From positions 61,389,676 through 61,453,675 of the forward strand of contig CM049316.1 in assembly GCA_026874595.1 (NCBI GenBank): 64,000 nt of DNA, in the 5' to 3' direction. Positions 1 through 10,660 of the stretch are shown piece by piece. The notes below the pieces were generated by a model, which was not told the DNA's origin, searched no databases, and saw nothing but the letters and a program-made list of their open reading frames with translations. Origin of the DNA: Sipunculus nudus (Eukaryota; Annelida; Sipuncula; Golfingiida; Sipunculidae). A program made the position numbers and the translations under genes. Within the stretch, counting starts at the first letter, position 1, and the number at the start of each line of letters is the position of its first letter.

Positions 1-10
1 TTTGAAGCCT

Positions 11-2047
11 TTTTAGCTCAGCTGACTATAAGTCATCTGAGCTATAGTCATGGTCCATTGTCTGTCTGTCCGTCTGTCTGTCCGTCCGTAGATGTGGCAC
101 GTTTTGAAACCGTAAGACCTAGGAATCCAAAATTTGGCATAATGTTAGATGTCCCCGAGATCTCCTACCAAGCCAAAAACTGGGTCTTTGCGACTTCGTT
201 CCTTTTAGTAATTAAGGAAAAACCTCAATTTTTTATTAAAAACCTATTTTCACACTTCAGGACTGCCTAATATCAAAACCACTCCTCTGTTTTTCCCCAT
301 ATTAATCATAAATAATCCTCTATATAGTCTCTATGTACATGCCAGAAATAAGGTCTGTATTATATAATTTAAAAAAAGTTATGGTCCCAAACATAATGCA
401 TTTTGTAAATAATCAGGAAAGAAATTTGATCACTTAACACAAAACTTGTTAAAGCTAAGCACTTTTTTTCCAGTAATATTACTTTTATTAATCAAAATTA
501 AATTGTATACCCAAAATTAGAACAAAATCTTTTAAATTTTTTAAAATATTAGCAAAAATAAAAAATTGGTACCTTAAATTTTGCCCAAATTTGACCATGG
601 CACATTTTTTTCCTGTAACTGCTGTGGATTTAATTTTCAAAGCATATTTTTGTTAGCATTTCAACTGTTAACACCAAAAACTTGAAACCAGTTGATCAAA
701 AACTGTAGATTTTATTCAAGTTTTCAGCTCCTGAGCTTCAGCTCTAAGTTCCTTAAATTTGGCATACGGTTAGATGTCTCCAAAATCCCCTATCATGCCA
801 AGAATTTGGTCACTAGGACTTAATTCCTTTGAGATATTAATGAAAAACTTCATTTTTCCATTAAAAACCCATTGTTACACTTTAAGACTGCCTAATATCA
901 AAACCACTCATCTGACTTTGATCATATATAATATACATATTTTTCTATACATTCGCTATGTACATGCCAGAAATGATGTCAGTATTGCGTATTTTTTTTT
1001 AAGTTATCGTCCCAAACATAATGCACTTTTTAAAAAAATCAAGAAATATATTTACTCACCTAAGATGAGAATTGCTGAAGCTGGAGACTTTTTTTTCAGG
1101 AATATAATTTTATTTATTCAAGATTCAATTTTTACCCAAAATCAGATCTGAATTTTCCAAATTTTTCAAGTTATTAGCATAAATAAAAAATCAGTACCTT
1201 AAATTTTGTCCAACTTTGGCAATGGCACATTTTTTCCCTGTAAGCACTGTTGATTTAATTTTCACAGCATATATACATAAGGATTATAGCTTAGATTGTA
1301 ATTAGCATAATGATATTGTTTGTCCCTCATTAAACCAACAGTGTGTATACTTTATTTGAAAAGATGTTTTTATTTTACCAAATTTACTGAATCTTTTGAT
1401 TTTATTTCGGTGAATAAGAATAAGCATGTACTGAAAACTCCAATGTGCAAAACTTTTTAATAGTGACTCAAGGAATAATTTATTTTCTTTTAAATTCAGT
1501 TTAAACATTTGTGATTTAAAAATAATAAAAATATATGTGTATGCATAATATGACCCAATAACAGCTACACTCTGATATATTATGATTGAAACTTAGATTT
1601 CTAATATTTTAACTTATATTTTCAGTGGTTTTTAATACAAATTTATAAAACTTGTAAATAAAAAAAAATTATCAGATAAAAACTATTTTAATGGAAAAAG
1701 TGGATATGCTTAAATAATAGGCTTATATATAAACTTAAATGCATTATTCCCTTGAAAGTGAAATAAAGGTATTAGTCCATTCTGTCCACTGGCATGTCCA
1801 TCTGTAAATTTTTCATATGCATCACATTATCTCAAAACTTTTACTGTTTTTCTTCATGACAGTCTTGTCAGAGTATTAGTTTGCAGTCATATATTTAGAA
1901 CTTTACTATAACCAAGTAAGAGGGCCTCTTTCCTCTTAGCTTCGCATATGCTTATATAAATATACCCAAAAAAAATTAAAATAGAATATTTTGCATTTGC
2001 AAAAATTTCAAACTTAAGCTGAGCGCCATGACCCATGGGTCCCTTGT
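11..2047 (+). mobile_element. Helentron-like non-autonomous element, copy 1 (two-unit form)
   Basis: The element begins with TTTTAGCTCAGCTGA and a CTGT/CCGT microsatellite at about 59-90. It ends with AGCTGAGC (2017-2024), a GACCCATGGGTC palindrome (2030-2041) and CCTTGTT. The start and end motifs are inverted copies of each other. The body holds two diverged copies of a roughly 600 bp unit (about 105-735 and 748-1290), recognisable by 'ttggcata..gttagatgtc'. No long ORF is seen. Inverted subterminal repeats, a 3' hairpin and T-rich insertion flanks fit Helentron-associated elements (HINEs). The class is inferred; the repeat family itself is directly visible because three relatives occur in this window. 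It lies in a TAT intron. Confidence 0.6.
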
Positions 2048-2461
2048 TTATGATTGGTCAGATTCCCGATAATGTCTCCCATCATCAGACTTTTGATCTT
2101 AAAATATCAACAGATTTGTTTTCCCCACTGTGCAGATTGGCCTTATATGAACCCCCTGATTGGTTCACTTGCCTTGAATATTTCATGGTTGAAATAGCTT
2201 GCTCAGGGGCTCCCTGGAGCAAGGTCTCTGCTTAACTAGCCTGTTAGGGCATGCAGATACATGCAGGAATTGATTTATGAATGTTTCAGCTAAATTAGGT
2301 ATAGAAGTAGATGGTAAGTGGTTTTGACATTCTGTTGAACTTATAACTAGTCCTGTAGTTGAGTAATAATTGGTTAGCAAGAAAAATGAATGTTTAAAGA
2401 TACACAGTGTTTGCTGCTTTCAGCTAAATGTTAATGCATCTTTTGTTAAAATGTTTTTCAG

Positions 2462-2620
2462 GATGTTATTTTGGCAAGTGGATGCTCTGGAGCACTGGAC
2501 CTAGCCATCACAGCAATAGCAAACCCGGGACAAAACATACTAATTCCCCGACCAGGGTTTTCACTGTACAAAACCCTGGCAGTATCACTTGGCATTGAAG
2601 TCAGGACTTATGACTGTGTG
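2462..2620 (+). CDS. TAT: TAT exon A
   Basis: 53 codons, phase 0 at both ends. The acceptor is tttttcag at 2461 and the donor gtaagc at 2621. It begins [14 protein letters not shown] and includes [17 protein letters not shown], the strongly conserved PLP-phosphate and large-domain segment of TAT. Confidence 0.95.
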
Positions 2621-5600
2621 GTAAGCCATGAAAGCTCTCTGCAGTGGTGTAATTCACACATATGAAAATTCCCTGCAGTGAAATGAAATAATTTATAATT
2701 TATCATAATTTACATATGCAAAATCATGTCTCTAGCTCTACCAACCCCAGATTTGGATCCCTTTAACTTAAATATAATTGTATCCCTTGACAAAGTTGGG
2801 GATCCTATGGTTTTATGATGGTCGAATCTCCTGATATATTGGATTTTTGTGGAGCCCAAAACTTTGGAAGTACCGTATCTTTTTACCTAAAATGTGAAAC
2901 ACATGGTTTCCACCAAAATCTCTGACATGTTCGAAGACTGGTGACTTTCAGCTTTATTCTCATGGTCAAAACTTTGAATATATAGAATTTTTGTTAACCA
3001 AATAACTTTTGAAGTGCTACATCTTTTCTTCAGTTTTGACACACTAAAAATTTTCAACGATATCTTGGAATTGTTAGAATTTGTTTTAAATCAAGTGTAA
3101 AATGTTTCTTTGCAGCCTGAGCGCTCCTGGGAGATTGATCTGGTGCACCTGGAGTCCCTGATAGACGACAACACGGCATGTATCGTGGTCAACAACCCAT
3201 CCAACCCCTGTGGTTCTGTCTTCTCAAAGAAACACATACATGAGATTCTTGTTGTTGCTCAAAGGAATAAAGTGCCAATCATTGCTGATGAAATCTATGC
3301 TCATTTTGTAAGTACACTCATCATTTTGAGTCGAAATTAGTTATTCTATGAATTTACTGCTATTTTTTCATGGAACTCTTTTTTTTTAAATCCTGTTATA
3401 CTGCTGATTTATGCTCCTGCCTCAATTCATTCAAATAATTCTAAAAGGTAGAGAAACAGACTTAATTTTGTGCTGATTATAGGTACCGTTTCACGAACTG
3501 TAGCAGCAAATTTTTGTATTTTTCTAGGCAAGATTGCAAAATTCTGGGTATTTTGTAATGTTCACTAAATGAAAAAATAAGTAAGAATTCCCTTTCTCAG
3601 TTTACAGAACAGTAAATTATTGGTATGGGCTTATACATCAAATATGCCTTTTCTAAAATAGAGTATACACAGCTTGAAAATGACACAATACAAGTAATAG
3701 AAACATCACAACCTTTAAGCAGAATTGGCTAGATATTGTATTTAGCTGAGCCTCTTTGGCCAAGGGTCAATCTGTGTATACCATGGTGAGCCTACACATC
3801 TCTTCCCTGAAGGGCTGTAGCTGTTTTGTTCTTGAAGGGCCATTAAGAGAAACTATGTAAATGCTTTTGACAGAAAAAAAATATTCAGATGCAGGCAAGG
3901 ATGAAGATCCTTAAAACCAAGTAGATAAAATTGTTTATTACATGTAACTGTTCATTGTCAGTAATGCATAGTTGTATAATAATACATTGTTGTAAGATGT
4001 AAGACAGCAATGTTGTTTCAGTATGACAGTAAACCTTGAAATGACAACAACCAAAGGGACCTTTTTCAAGTGGTCATATTATTGAGGTGGTCTTCTTAAG
4101 CATGGTCAGATATTAAGACAATAATAGAATTAATTGGGATCATGATAAAGTGAGCTTGATTATGAGGTGGTCGCTAAATGAAGATGGTCTTTAGGCAGGG
4201 TTTTACTGCACCACTAAAATTAATTATCTTTTCTTTCATTTGTACAAAAAATCACAAATTTCTCTCTCTTGAGTCTTGTGATTTTGTTTCCTCCAAGATA
4301 CTATTAAAAACAATGTATTTGCAAGGCAAAAAAAAATAAAAGGTATGGTTCTCAGGCACCGCCTGCATCAATTTTAACCCCCCACATCAACAATTTTTAT
4401 TTTGATTTTCATCTTTCAAGAAGATAAAATAATACAATTTTGATAAGATTTCCTTTGTTATGTAGTGCTTTTACATGTTTAGCTATGAAATTCTGTTATT
4501 TTCATCTCTTTCCCTGATCATATGACATTTCTATCAAAACATACAAAAAAGGTAAAAAATTAAATATTGCCCGCCTGCACTGATTTTTGGAAAAAGTGTC
4601 TGAGAACCATACTTTTTTTTTGCCTTATTTTATTAACATATTTTGACCCTAAAAGGAAGTGGCTTTGTTTTCAGGTATTCTCTGGCAACGAGTACATATC
4701 TATGGCTTCTCAAACAAATGAAGTGCCAATCATATCATGTGGTGGTATAGCAAAGAGGTAAGGAATTATATATGTATATAAGGGCTTTAAATTACTTTAC
4801 TTCACAACATGATATCACATATTTCTGTCAACCCAAAACTGAAATTTTAATTCAGTAAAAAAATTAAAATATTTTGCATATTTTGCAAACAAGAAAGACA
4901 CACAATAGTGGAAAAACAAAAAAAGTAACATCTTTGAGACATTGTCATGTAGTTTAATATAAGTCCACTAAACTTACTGAGTGCTTAAAATAGCATACCT
5001 TTTTAAATAGTTTAAAATGTTACAAAACATAAGAAGATAAGTGAAAAGTTCAAAATATGAATTCAAGCAGTATAAGATCACTGTATCAAGGTTAAAATAA
5101 TTTACACTTCTTTGCGTCTATAGTCCGTTTCACCACCTGCTGTCCACCTGTTTTTTGTTGATGATTTTCTCAGAACTTTATATTTTTTAATAATGCCCAA
5201 GAAAATAAAATATGGAAGTGACAACCTAATAGGGCAATTAACAATTTTACAATAAATCCACCGTTTATGTTTCACAACATTTTAACCTCTTCACCATGAT
5301 CTGGCAGATATGATGTTTCCCTCCATAAGTAGCCATCTTTATTTTAGCTGGTTATATTTTTTAGAGTGTTTACATGAGATCATCCAATCAGCAGCTGTCA
5401 GTTGAGGCTGTTTTTGCATGTGACCAAAGACCTTGACCGCCATAAATCGGTCTGATATGTTGTAAAATGTAGACTCATTTCTCATATTTTCAAATAATTC
5501 TGTTTCTTAAATAAGGTGTAAGGTAGGTATTAATTTACCATGTTGAAAATAAGGTCCTTTAATCCTCTACTCCCCACTATTATTGTTTCCCTTGAAATGT

Positions 5601-8600
5601 GACTACTAAAAATTTTCATAGCAAAAAACAGGTGGACATGAGGGGATGAAACAGACTATAATATGAATTTAAAACAACTTTTGAATGTTACTAACCTTTA
5701 ATTTTTTTAATTGATTTAGATATAGGGGTTTTGACAATAATAGTACCTTAATGATCCGGTATGATATTCCTTTGATAGTGTGTCCACTGTTTCAGCCTTT
5801 AATACAGTAGATTGCCTGAAGACCAACAAAAAACAAATCTAAATTCGTGATTTCAGGTACCTGGTGCCCGGATGGCGAGTGGGATGGATCTGTATAAATG
5901 ATAGAAATAATGTCCTCAGCAAAGAGGTCAGTGTTTCAAAAGATTCCTCTGTTTGGTGCACTTTGGTTAAAATGTAGTGAGTGCCTGGGTAGGGTGGTGA
6001 CATTAGAACCTCTGCAGTCGTTTTCACATGGCATCCTTCCATACATTGGCCATCTGTGCACCTTAGTGATAATAGCCCATATTTCAGGAGTGCTTGAATG
6101 TATTGGGCTGAAATCATGCATTTCCGTAGATCTTGGATACCTCCATCTTGCACAAAAACCTGTTGGCCCCACCTTCAACCATAGTGTCCATTCATAAATG
6201 GGGCTTTTCTTGTGAAAATTCCATCTACCTCTGGAGTGGATCTGTATATCAGCTTGAAAGTTTGCATGTACATATAGATCTTGGATATCCCATCTTGTAC
6301 ACAATCCTTGTGGTGCCACCTACAATAGATTTCAAATAGCATCCATCCATTAATCTGTCCAAAGTTTGCACATATCTCAGAAATATATGGATTTATCAGC
6401 CTGAAATTTTGCACATTATCCATCTTGGATAGCTCTGTTATAAACCAGATAGATGGCGCCACCTACCATTATGTTTTCATAGGATACATTGATGCCCTTT
6501 TCTCAGTTCTGGTTTGATGTATTGGGCTGAAATTTTGGATGTCCATCCTTCTAAGATTGCTTTCTGATACACAAGACAGGTGATGCCCCTACAATCATGT
6601 ATTCGTAAAATGCATTTATCTCAGGTTTGATGTATCGACCTGAAATTTTGCATGTCTGTGACACTTACATAAATCTTTAGTTTTGTCCATCCACATGTTT
6701 TGGGATACTTGGGCATCTCTGATGCCACAAAATCAGAGGGCTAGCTGTCATGTTAGGAGAGATTCCATTCCTCACTTTATCCATGCCTCTGTGATTTGAT
6801 GGATGCCTGTAGTCTCTTACTACTGCTCATATTCTAGTTAAGTATCACTCAAATCAAACACAAAAATTTTGTTCATTCAGTATGATTTTTTCTTGACAGT
6901 TGTAAGAATCATTGTCAAAAGGTACAGTATATTTTGTCAGTAGAATTTGGTATGGTGAGCTCCATTGGATGTGTTTGTTCAATTTTATTTTCAGATTCGG
7001 CATGGTTTACTGATGCTGTCACAGAGAATTCTAGGTCCCAACTCTCTTGTCATGGGGTCTCTGGAAGATATCTTGTTCAAGACACCACAGTCATTTTACG
7101 ACAAAACCATAGGGATCTGTCAGGTATGTTGGCTCAGTTTTGACAGCTCTTAAAACTTAAAACTTGTATGAGAACACAGATAATACTGGATCTTATATAT
7201 ACTTAAAAACTAAGTTTCATGATGTAGAATTAAAACCTCTAAGATAAATTTCAATTTTTATTAAGGTTAAAACTTTTAAATGATTCTTGATCATTTTCCA
7301 TATTTGCTTATTTAGATTTTAAATAAAAAAAATTAAAAGGTAAATTCATTGATTGTCTAATGTAGGATTCATTTTAAATTTCCTGTTTATTTTCATAAGC
7401 AAATCTAATCAAAGTCCATTGTAATCAATTGTAACACATTGTAATCAGATTTGTATCTATACTAATTTTCTTACCATATTTTATCTGATCATTAACAGAG
7501 GAATGCGGAGGTTATGTATAATGCTGCCAGGAAAATCCCTGGTCTGAAGCCCGTCATGCCACAGGGGGCCATGTATATGATGGTAAGAGGTCTTGTTAAC
7601 TCAGTATCTCAGTATCAAGGAAAAAATAGTCTGATGTTGGAACGCAAACCCAGTGCTGTTAAAATGGTGCCTGGAAAATATTAACGAAAAAATGTCATGT
7701 CATGTGATTGCATAATTACCACTAGTGATCAAAAATATGCTATCAAACCACATAAAATGCTCTTCAAAATTGAATAAGATAAAGATTTTCACAATAATGA
7801 ACTATATACATATCAAATTTCAGTCAAATCTACAAATCTGTTCTTCAGATATCTTGTGGATACACAAACACACACAGATTAAACTGAAAACAACCCTTGC
7901 TTTGTACAGGCTTAATTATGTAAATCTTGGTATCAGTATATGGTCATCTAAGTATCAATTCACTAAATGTCTTGGTGATATTTGATGTGAATCTTAGGAT
8001 AAGTATATGCTAGAAAATGGGACCACGTTGTGGCCCAGAGCAGAGGAATGGTATATTACCATGTATTGTGTGGCAAGACCCCGTCATGTAGCAAACTCCC
8101 CAGACCCATAAGATAGCGATGTCTGGTGGTCAATGCAGAACCAATCTGTCTTTGTGGTAATGAGCCAAGGTAAAGCTTAGCCATGTCGAGTGGTGTGATC
8201 TTGTGCGCCAGACCTGAGATGTGATGCTGCCTTGAATTCAGTTGTGTGCAAGGGGAAGGGCCAAATCAGTGTGCATTCTGTTAGTTAGGGCATATGACTG
8301 ACGCTGCTAGCAAAACTAGCCCACTGTCATGGCCCGTTTCTGTGAGTTTAGTTGGACCAACACATAGGACAGTTTTAGTAGTATATAGATTCTTGTCAGT
8401 ATCTATACATCTCTGTATCATGCCACATCATATATGACTGTCCCCTGCTTCCTCAGAACGGGGGACATAGATTTGGGTTTGTTTGTCCATCTGTCTGTCT
8501 GTCAGGTGTTTGTTTCCGTGTGATAACTTTCCTAAATATTATCTGATTTCGTTCAAATCTTGGTCAGTGATTGCTCTCATGCATACCTTGAATGGGATTG

Positions 8601-9620
8601 GTTTTGGTGTGGCTGTCTGATAAAATAATAATACAATAGCATCTTTCATTATTGATATGATGAATCAGCACATTTAGTATCATTAATCACCAACAGGTGT
8701 CACTAGTGGGTGACATAAATTAATTGGATTTTTTTTCAGTAACTGCTGGGTGCTACCATCTGTTCAGTATGGTTGAAACTATTTGCACTTAGTCACCACA
8801 GACTTTAAAATCATCCCAGACTTGAAGGCTGAAGTGGAGGACATAAATTCCTTGAATTTGCTTGTTTGCATTTGAATTTGGTAAACCAGTGGGTCACATT
8901 GAATAGACAGAAAAGAGTATATATCTCTGTATAGGGAAATTTAAGTCTGAGAGAAAGGAGACTTCATTTTAAAAAGTTTTATTCTAGAATGAAAAAGGTA
9001 TGTACAGCCTAGTTTAAAAGAATGGTCTCTGTTTGTACAGATTGGTGTTGACATGGAGAAGTTCCCAGAATTCAAATCTGATCTGGAATTCACTGAGAGC
9101 TTGGTCACAGAGCAGTCAGTGTTTTGTCTCCCTGGGAAGGTGAGCAATTTGAAATGTATTTGTCACAATAAATACAGTAGAGCTCTGTTTATCCGAACAG
9201 CTCAGGAAACAAGATTTTTGTTCGGACACATAATTGTTTGGAATAACATACTTTGAAAATAAAATTTACCCTCTGTAGTTAAAGTACAGCAAGCATATAC
9301 TTAAGTATAATTCATATTTGTCAAGATGTTTGATATGTTGTACAATTTTAGGTATTATGTAATGCTAGGTATTATGCAAATTATTCACAGATGAGCACTT
9401 GGCTTTGCAAAATGCAAATTTTGATAAATGTTTCGTATGAATGAATAATGTCAAAGATTGAGTGATTATTTCTGTGTTCTTTATTTTACAGTGTTTCCAG
9501 TTCCCAAATTATTTTCGTGTGGTACTGACAGTACCAGAAGAGAAACTAAAAGAAGCATGCATCAGAATGGAAGAGTTTTGTCGATTTCATTACCATGATG
9601 GAAAAACTAATGGTGTCTAG
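2462..9620 (+). CDS. TAT: Tyrosine aminotransferase gene, 3' part (eight exons, N-terminus outside window)
   Basis: TAT is a PLP-dependent class I aminotransferase. It converts L-tyrosine and 2-oxoglutarate to 4-hydroxyphenylpyruvate and glutamate, the first step of tyrosine catabolism. Exons are 2462-2620, 3116-3307, 4675-4757, 5857-5926, 6995-7123, 7499-7582, 9041-9139 and 9492-9620 (TAG). All introns are GT-AG and the joined frame stays open for 314 codons, matching roughly residues 139-454 of the 454-residue human protein. Visible landmarks are [12 protein letters not shown] (PLP and substrate pocket), ADEIY, the PLP-binding lysine in SCGGIAKR followed by PGWRVGW, and the carboxylate-binding arginine in FRVVLTVPE. 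The exons coding for the N-terminal ~138 residues are not in positions 1-2461, which are mostly repeat. Homology to alanine or nicotianamine aminotransferases was considered, but the identity pattern is that of TAT. Confidence 0.95.
2779..3060 (+). repeat. Fragment of dispersed repeat related to the 50491-51630 element
   Basis: The stretch 'gtatccc..aaagttgggg..tatg.ttt.atgatggtc' matches the start of the element at 50491. It fills most of the intron between the first two visible TAT exons. The similarity was judged by eye. Confidence 0.4.
3116..3307 (+). CDS. TAT: TAT exon B
   Basis: 64 codons, phase 0 at both ends, acceptor ttgcag and donor gtaagt at 3308. It includes [30 protein letters not shown] and ADEIYAHF. 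The Asn of NNPSNP and the Asp and Tyr of ADEIY are PLP-site residues in the family. Confidence 0.95.
4026..4209. mobile_element. Small TIR element (MITE-like), TAT intron
   Basis: The left end CAGTAAACCTTG and right end GGGTTTTACTG are imperfect inverted copies about 180 bp apart. There is no coding capacity. Superfamily unknown. Confidence 0.35.
4323..4626. mobile_element. MITE family A, copy 1
   Basis: The terminal inverted repeat begins AAGGC plus an A-run and continues with GTATGGTTCTCAGGCAC. The right end reads GTGTCTGAGAACCATACT followed by a T-run and GCCTT. A second copy lies in opposite orientation at 59433-59690 in a DHX38 intron, which confirms mobility. It is non-coding and about 0.3 kb. 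Confidence 0.6.
4675..4757 (+). CDS. TAT: TAT exon C (PLP lysine)
   Basis: 83 bases, phase 0 in and phase 2 out (AG|gtaagg at 4758). Encodes [20 protein letters not shown] then SCGGIAKR. The lysine of AKR is the expected Schiff-base residue. Confidence 0.94.
5119..5660. mobile_element. MITE family B, intact copy (~36 bp TIRs)
   Basis: The left end TATAGTCCGTTTCACC continues to TGTCCACCTGTTTT. The right end, reverse complemented, reads TATAGTCTGTTTCATC then TGTCCACCTGTTTT. The TIRs are about 36-39 bp with a few mismatches and TA-rich flanks. The element is 542 bp and non-coding. A second copy at 50246-51929 is split by an insertion. It lies in the intron between TAT exons C and D. Confidence 0.72.
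5857..5926 (+). CDS. TAT: TAT exon D
   Basis: 70 bases, phase 2 in and phase 0 out; acceptor tttcag, donor gtcagt at 5927. Encodes [18 protein letters not shown] then VLSKE. The Arg of PGWR contacts the PLP phosphate in the family. Confidence 0.93.
5985..6720 (+). repeat. Diverged tandem repeat, unit about 150 bp
   Basis: The phrases 'tgtattgggctgaaat..t..catg' and 'agatcttggata..ccatcttg' recur about every 140-170 bp. Similar phrases occur inside the 50491-51630 element, so this may be the tandem core of the same repeat family. Short ORFs here on both strands are not genes. Confidence 0.45.
6995..7123 (+). CDS. TAT: TAT exon E
   Basis: 43 codons, phase 0 at both ends; acceptor ttttcag, donor gtatgt at 7124. 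Begins [17 protein letters not shown], matching the conserved LSQRILGP block of TAT, and ends KTIGICQ. Confidence 0.94.
7499..7582 (+). CDS. TAT: TAT exon F
   Basis: 28 codons, phase 0; acceptor aacag, donor gtaaga at 7583. Encodes [19 protein letters not shown] then [13 protein letters not shown] is a conserved small-domain motif. Confidence 0.92.
8439..8705 (+). repeat. Dispersed repeat family C, copy 1
   Basis: Starts TGTCCCCTGCTTCC and soon GGGGGACA (a short hairpin), then a CTGT microsatellite, then 'gataactttcc' and 'gattgctctcatgc'. It aligns with 56885-57147 over about 260 bp. Non-coding; it lies in the intron before TAT exon G. Confidence 0.6.
9041..9139 (+). CDS. TAT: TAT exon G
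   Basis: 33 codons, phase 0; acceptor tgtacag, donor gtgagc at 9140. Encodes [20 protein letters not shown] and then [13 protein letters not shown], matching the GIEMEHFPEF..EQSVHCLP region of vertebrate TAT. Confidence 0.94.
9492..9620 (+). CDS. TAT: TAT terminal exon H
   Basis: 42 codons plus TAG at 9618-9620; acceptor ttttacag. Contains [19 protein letters not shown] and ends [10 protein letters not shown]. The Arg in FRVV is the expected substrate alpha-carboxylate ligand. The tail ends at nearly the same point as human TAT. Confidence 0.94.
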   Translation, partial: CFQFPNYFRVVLTVPEEKLKEACIRMEEFCRFHYHDGKTNGV

Positions 9621-9750
9621 TCAGCATTTTTAAAAGCGAAGGCTTTAAATGATAGGGATATTTGAATATTAGGAAATGCATAAGAGCTAAAGTTAAATGC
9701 TACAGACAGATAACTGATATTAAAAAAAATTAGGTATAAACAAAATTTTT

Positions 9751-9756
9751 AATAAA
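9751..9756 (+). terminator. Candidate TAT polyadenylation signal
   Basis: First AATAAA after the TAT stop codon, 130 bases downstream. Further A/T-rich signals follow, so the real cleavage site could be later. Confidence 0.35.
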
Positions 9757-10289
9757 TATTCAGTTGAATGTTAAGCAAGTTTTTTATGCAAAATTCATTT
9801 TTTTTTTGTGTGTTTAGGTGTTCTTACAATATAAGGATACAATTTCTTTATGCAGAGATATATGTGAATATTACACAGAAAATACCCCAAAAAAATCTGG
9901 GATTTATATAATGATGACAAGCATGTGATAGTAGGTATTATTAAAGTCATTTCTCTTGTAAAAAGCAGGGTTTATATTCAACAGTATTGGTGCTGTGAAA
10001 ATATTCTCAAAAGGTTGAATCTGAAAAGGTTTTAGTAATCTCAATGCTGAACATTCCAAAAAGCATTGTACTAAAACCAAAATCGTTAGTTTTATCAAAT
10101 GTGATATCTGATATACTCTTTTAATGATATACAGTGTATTGTTGCTTTTTTGTTTGTAAACTGAAAATTCAACAGGCTTGTATATTGTGTTATCATACTT
10201 GAAACTCAGATGCTTCATGTTGAAACTATATACTTTAGTATTTTTTATTCATATGATTACTACTGGTAGGCCTGAAATCCAGGTGCTAT

Positions 10290-10660
10290 AGTCAGTCCCA
10301 GTACCCATGTCCGCGTGCTTTTCTGGGATAATTTTTCATACAAATGAAGCAGTGTAAACCTTTCTGGTCATAAGTGTGCAGGGGTTATTGCGCCGACTGC
10401 CTGCAAAAAATAATGCCTCACCTTAGTATGACTTTAAATAAGACAATTAATTTAAGTTTGACAAAACAGGTCACAGCATTAACGACTTTTTCATCGCAAG
10501 AGAACTGATAATAAACAAGCAAGGCAAACTGATGACATCAGTTAATTGAAGGTGATGCACAACCCATCATTGTGATGTCTTTGTGATGCCACTGTTGTCC
10601 TACAAACACCACATGCAGCCATAGACATGGAAAGTGTTCTATGGAGGGATATACCTTTCA
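10290..10660 (+). repeat. Dispersed repeat family D, copy 1
   Basis: The segment 'agtacccatgtccgcgtg.tttt' through 'gtgatg.cactgttgtcctacaaac' and 'agccatagacatgga' aligns by eye with 47600-47850. Non-coding and interspersed. Confidence 0.45.

Noticed and set aside
5836-6462. Several overlapping ORFs of 95-127 codons on both strands
   Set aside because: They lie in diverged tandem repeat DNA that repeats about every 150 bp; the true coding segment here is only the 70-base TAT exon 5857-5926.
9173-9255. Pogo/Tigger-type terminal sequence ('tacagtagagctctgtttatccgaac')
   Set aside because: Only one end is recognisable and no partner end or target duplication was found.
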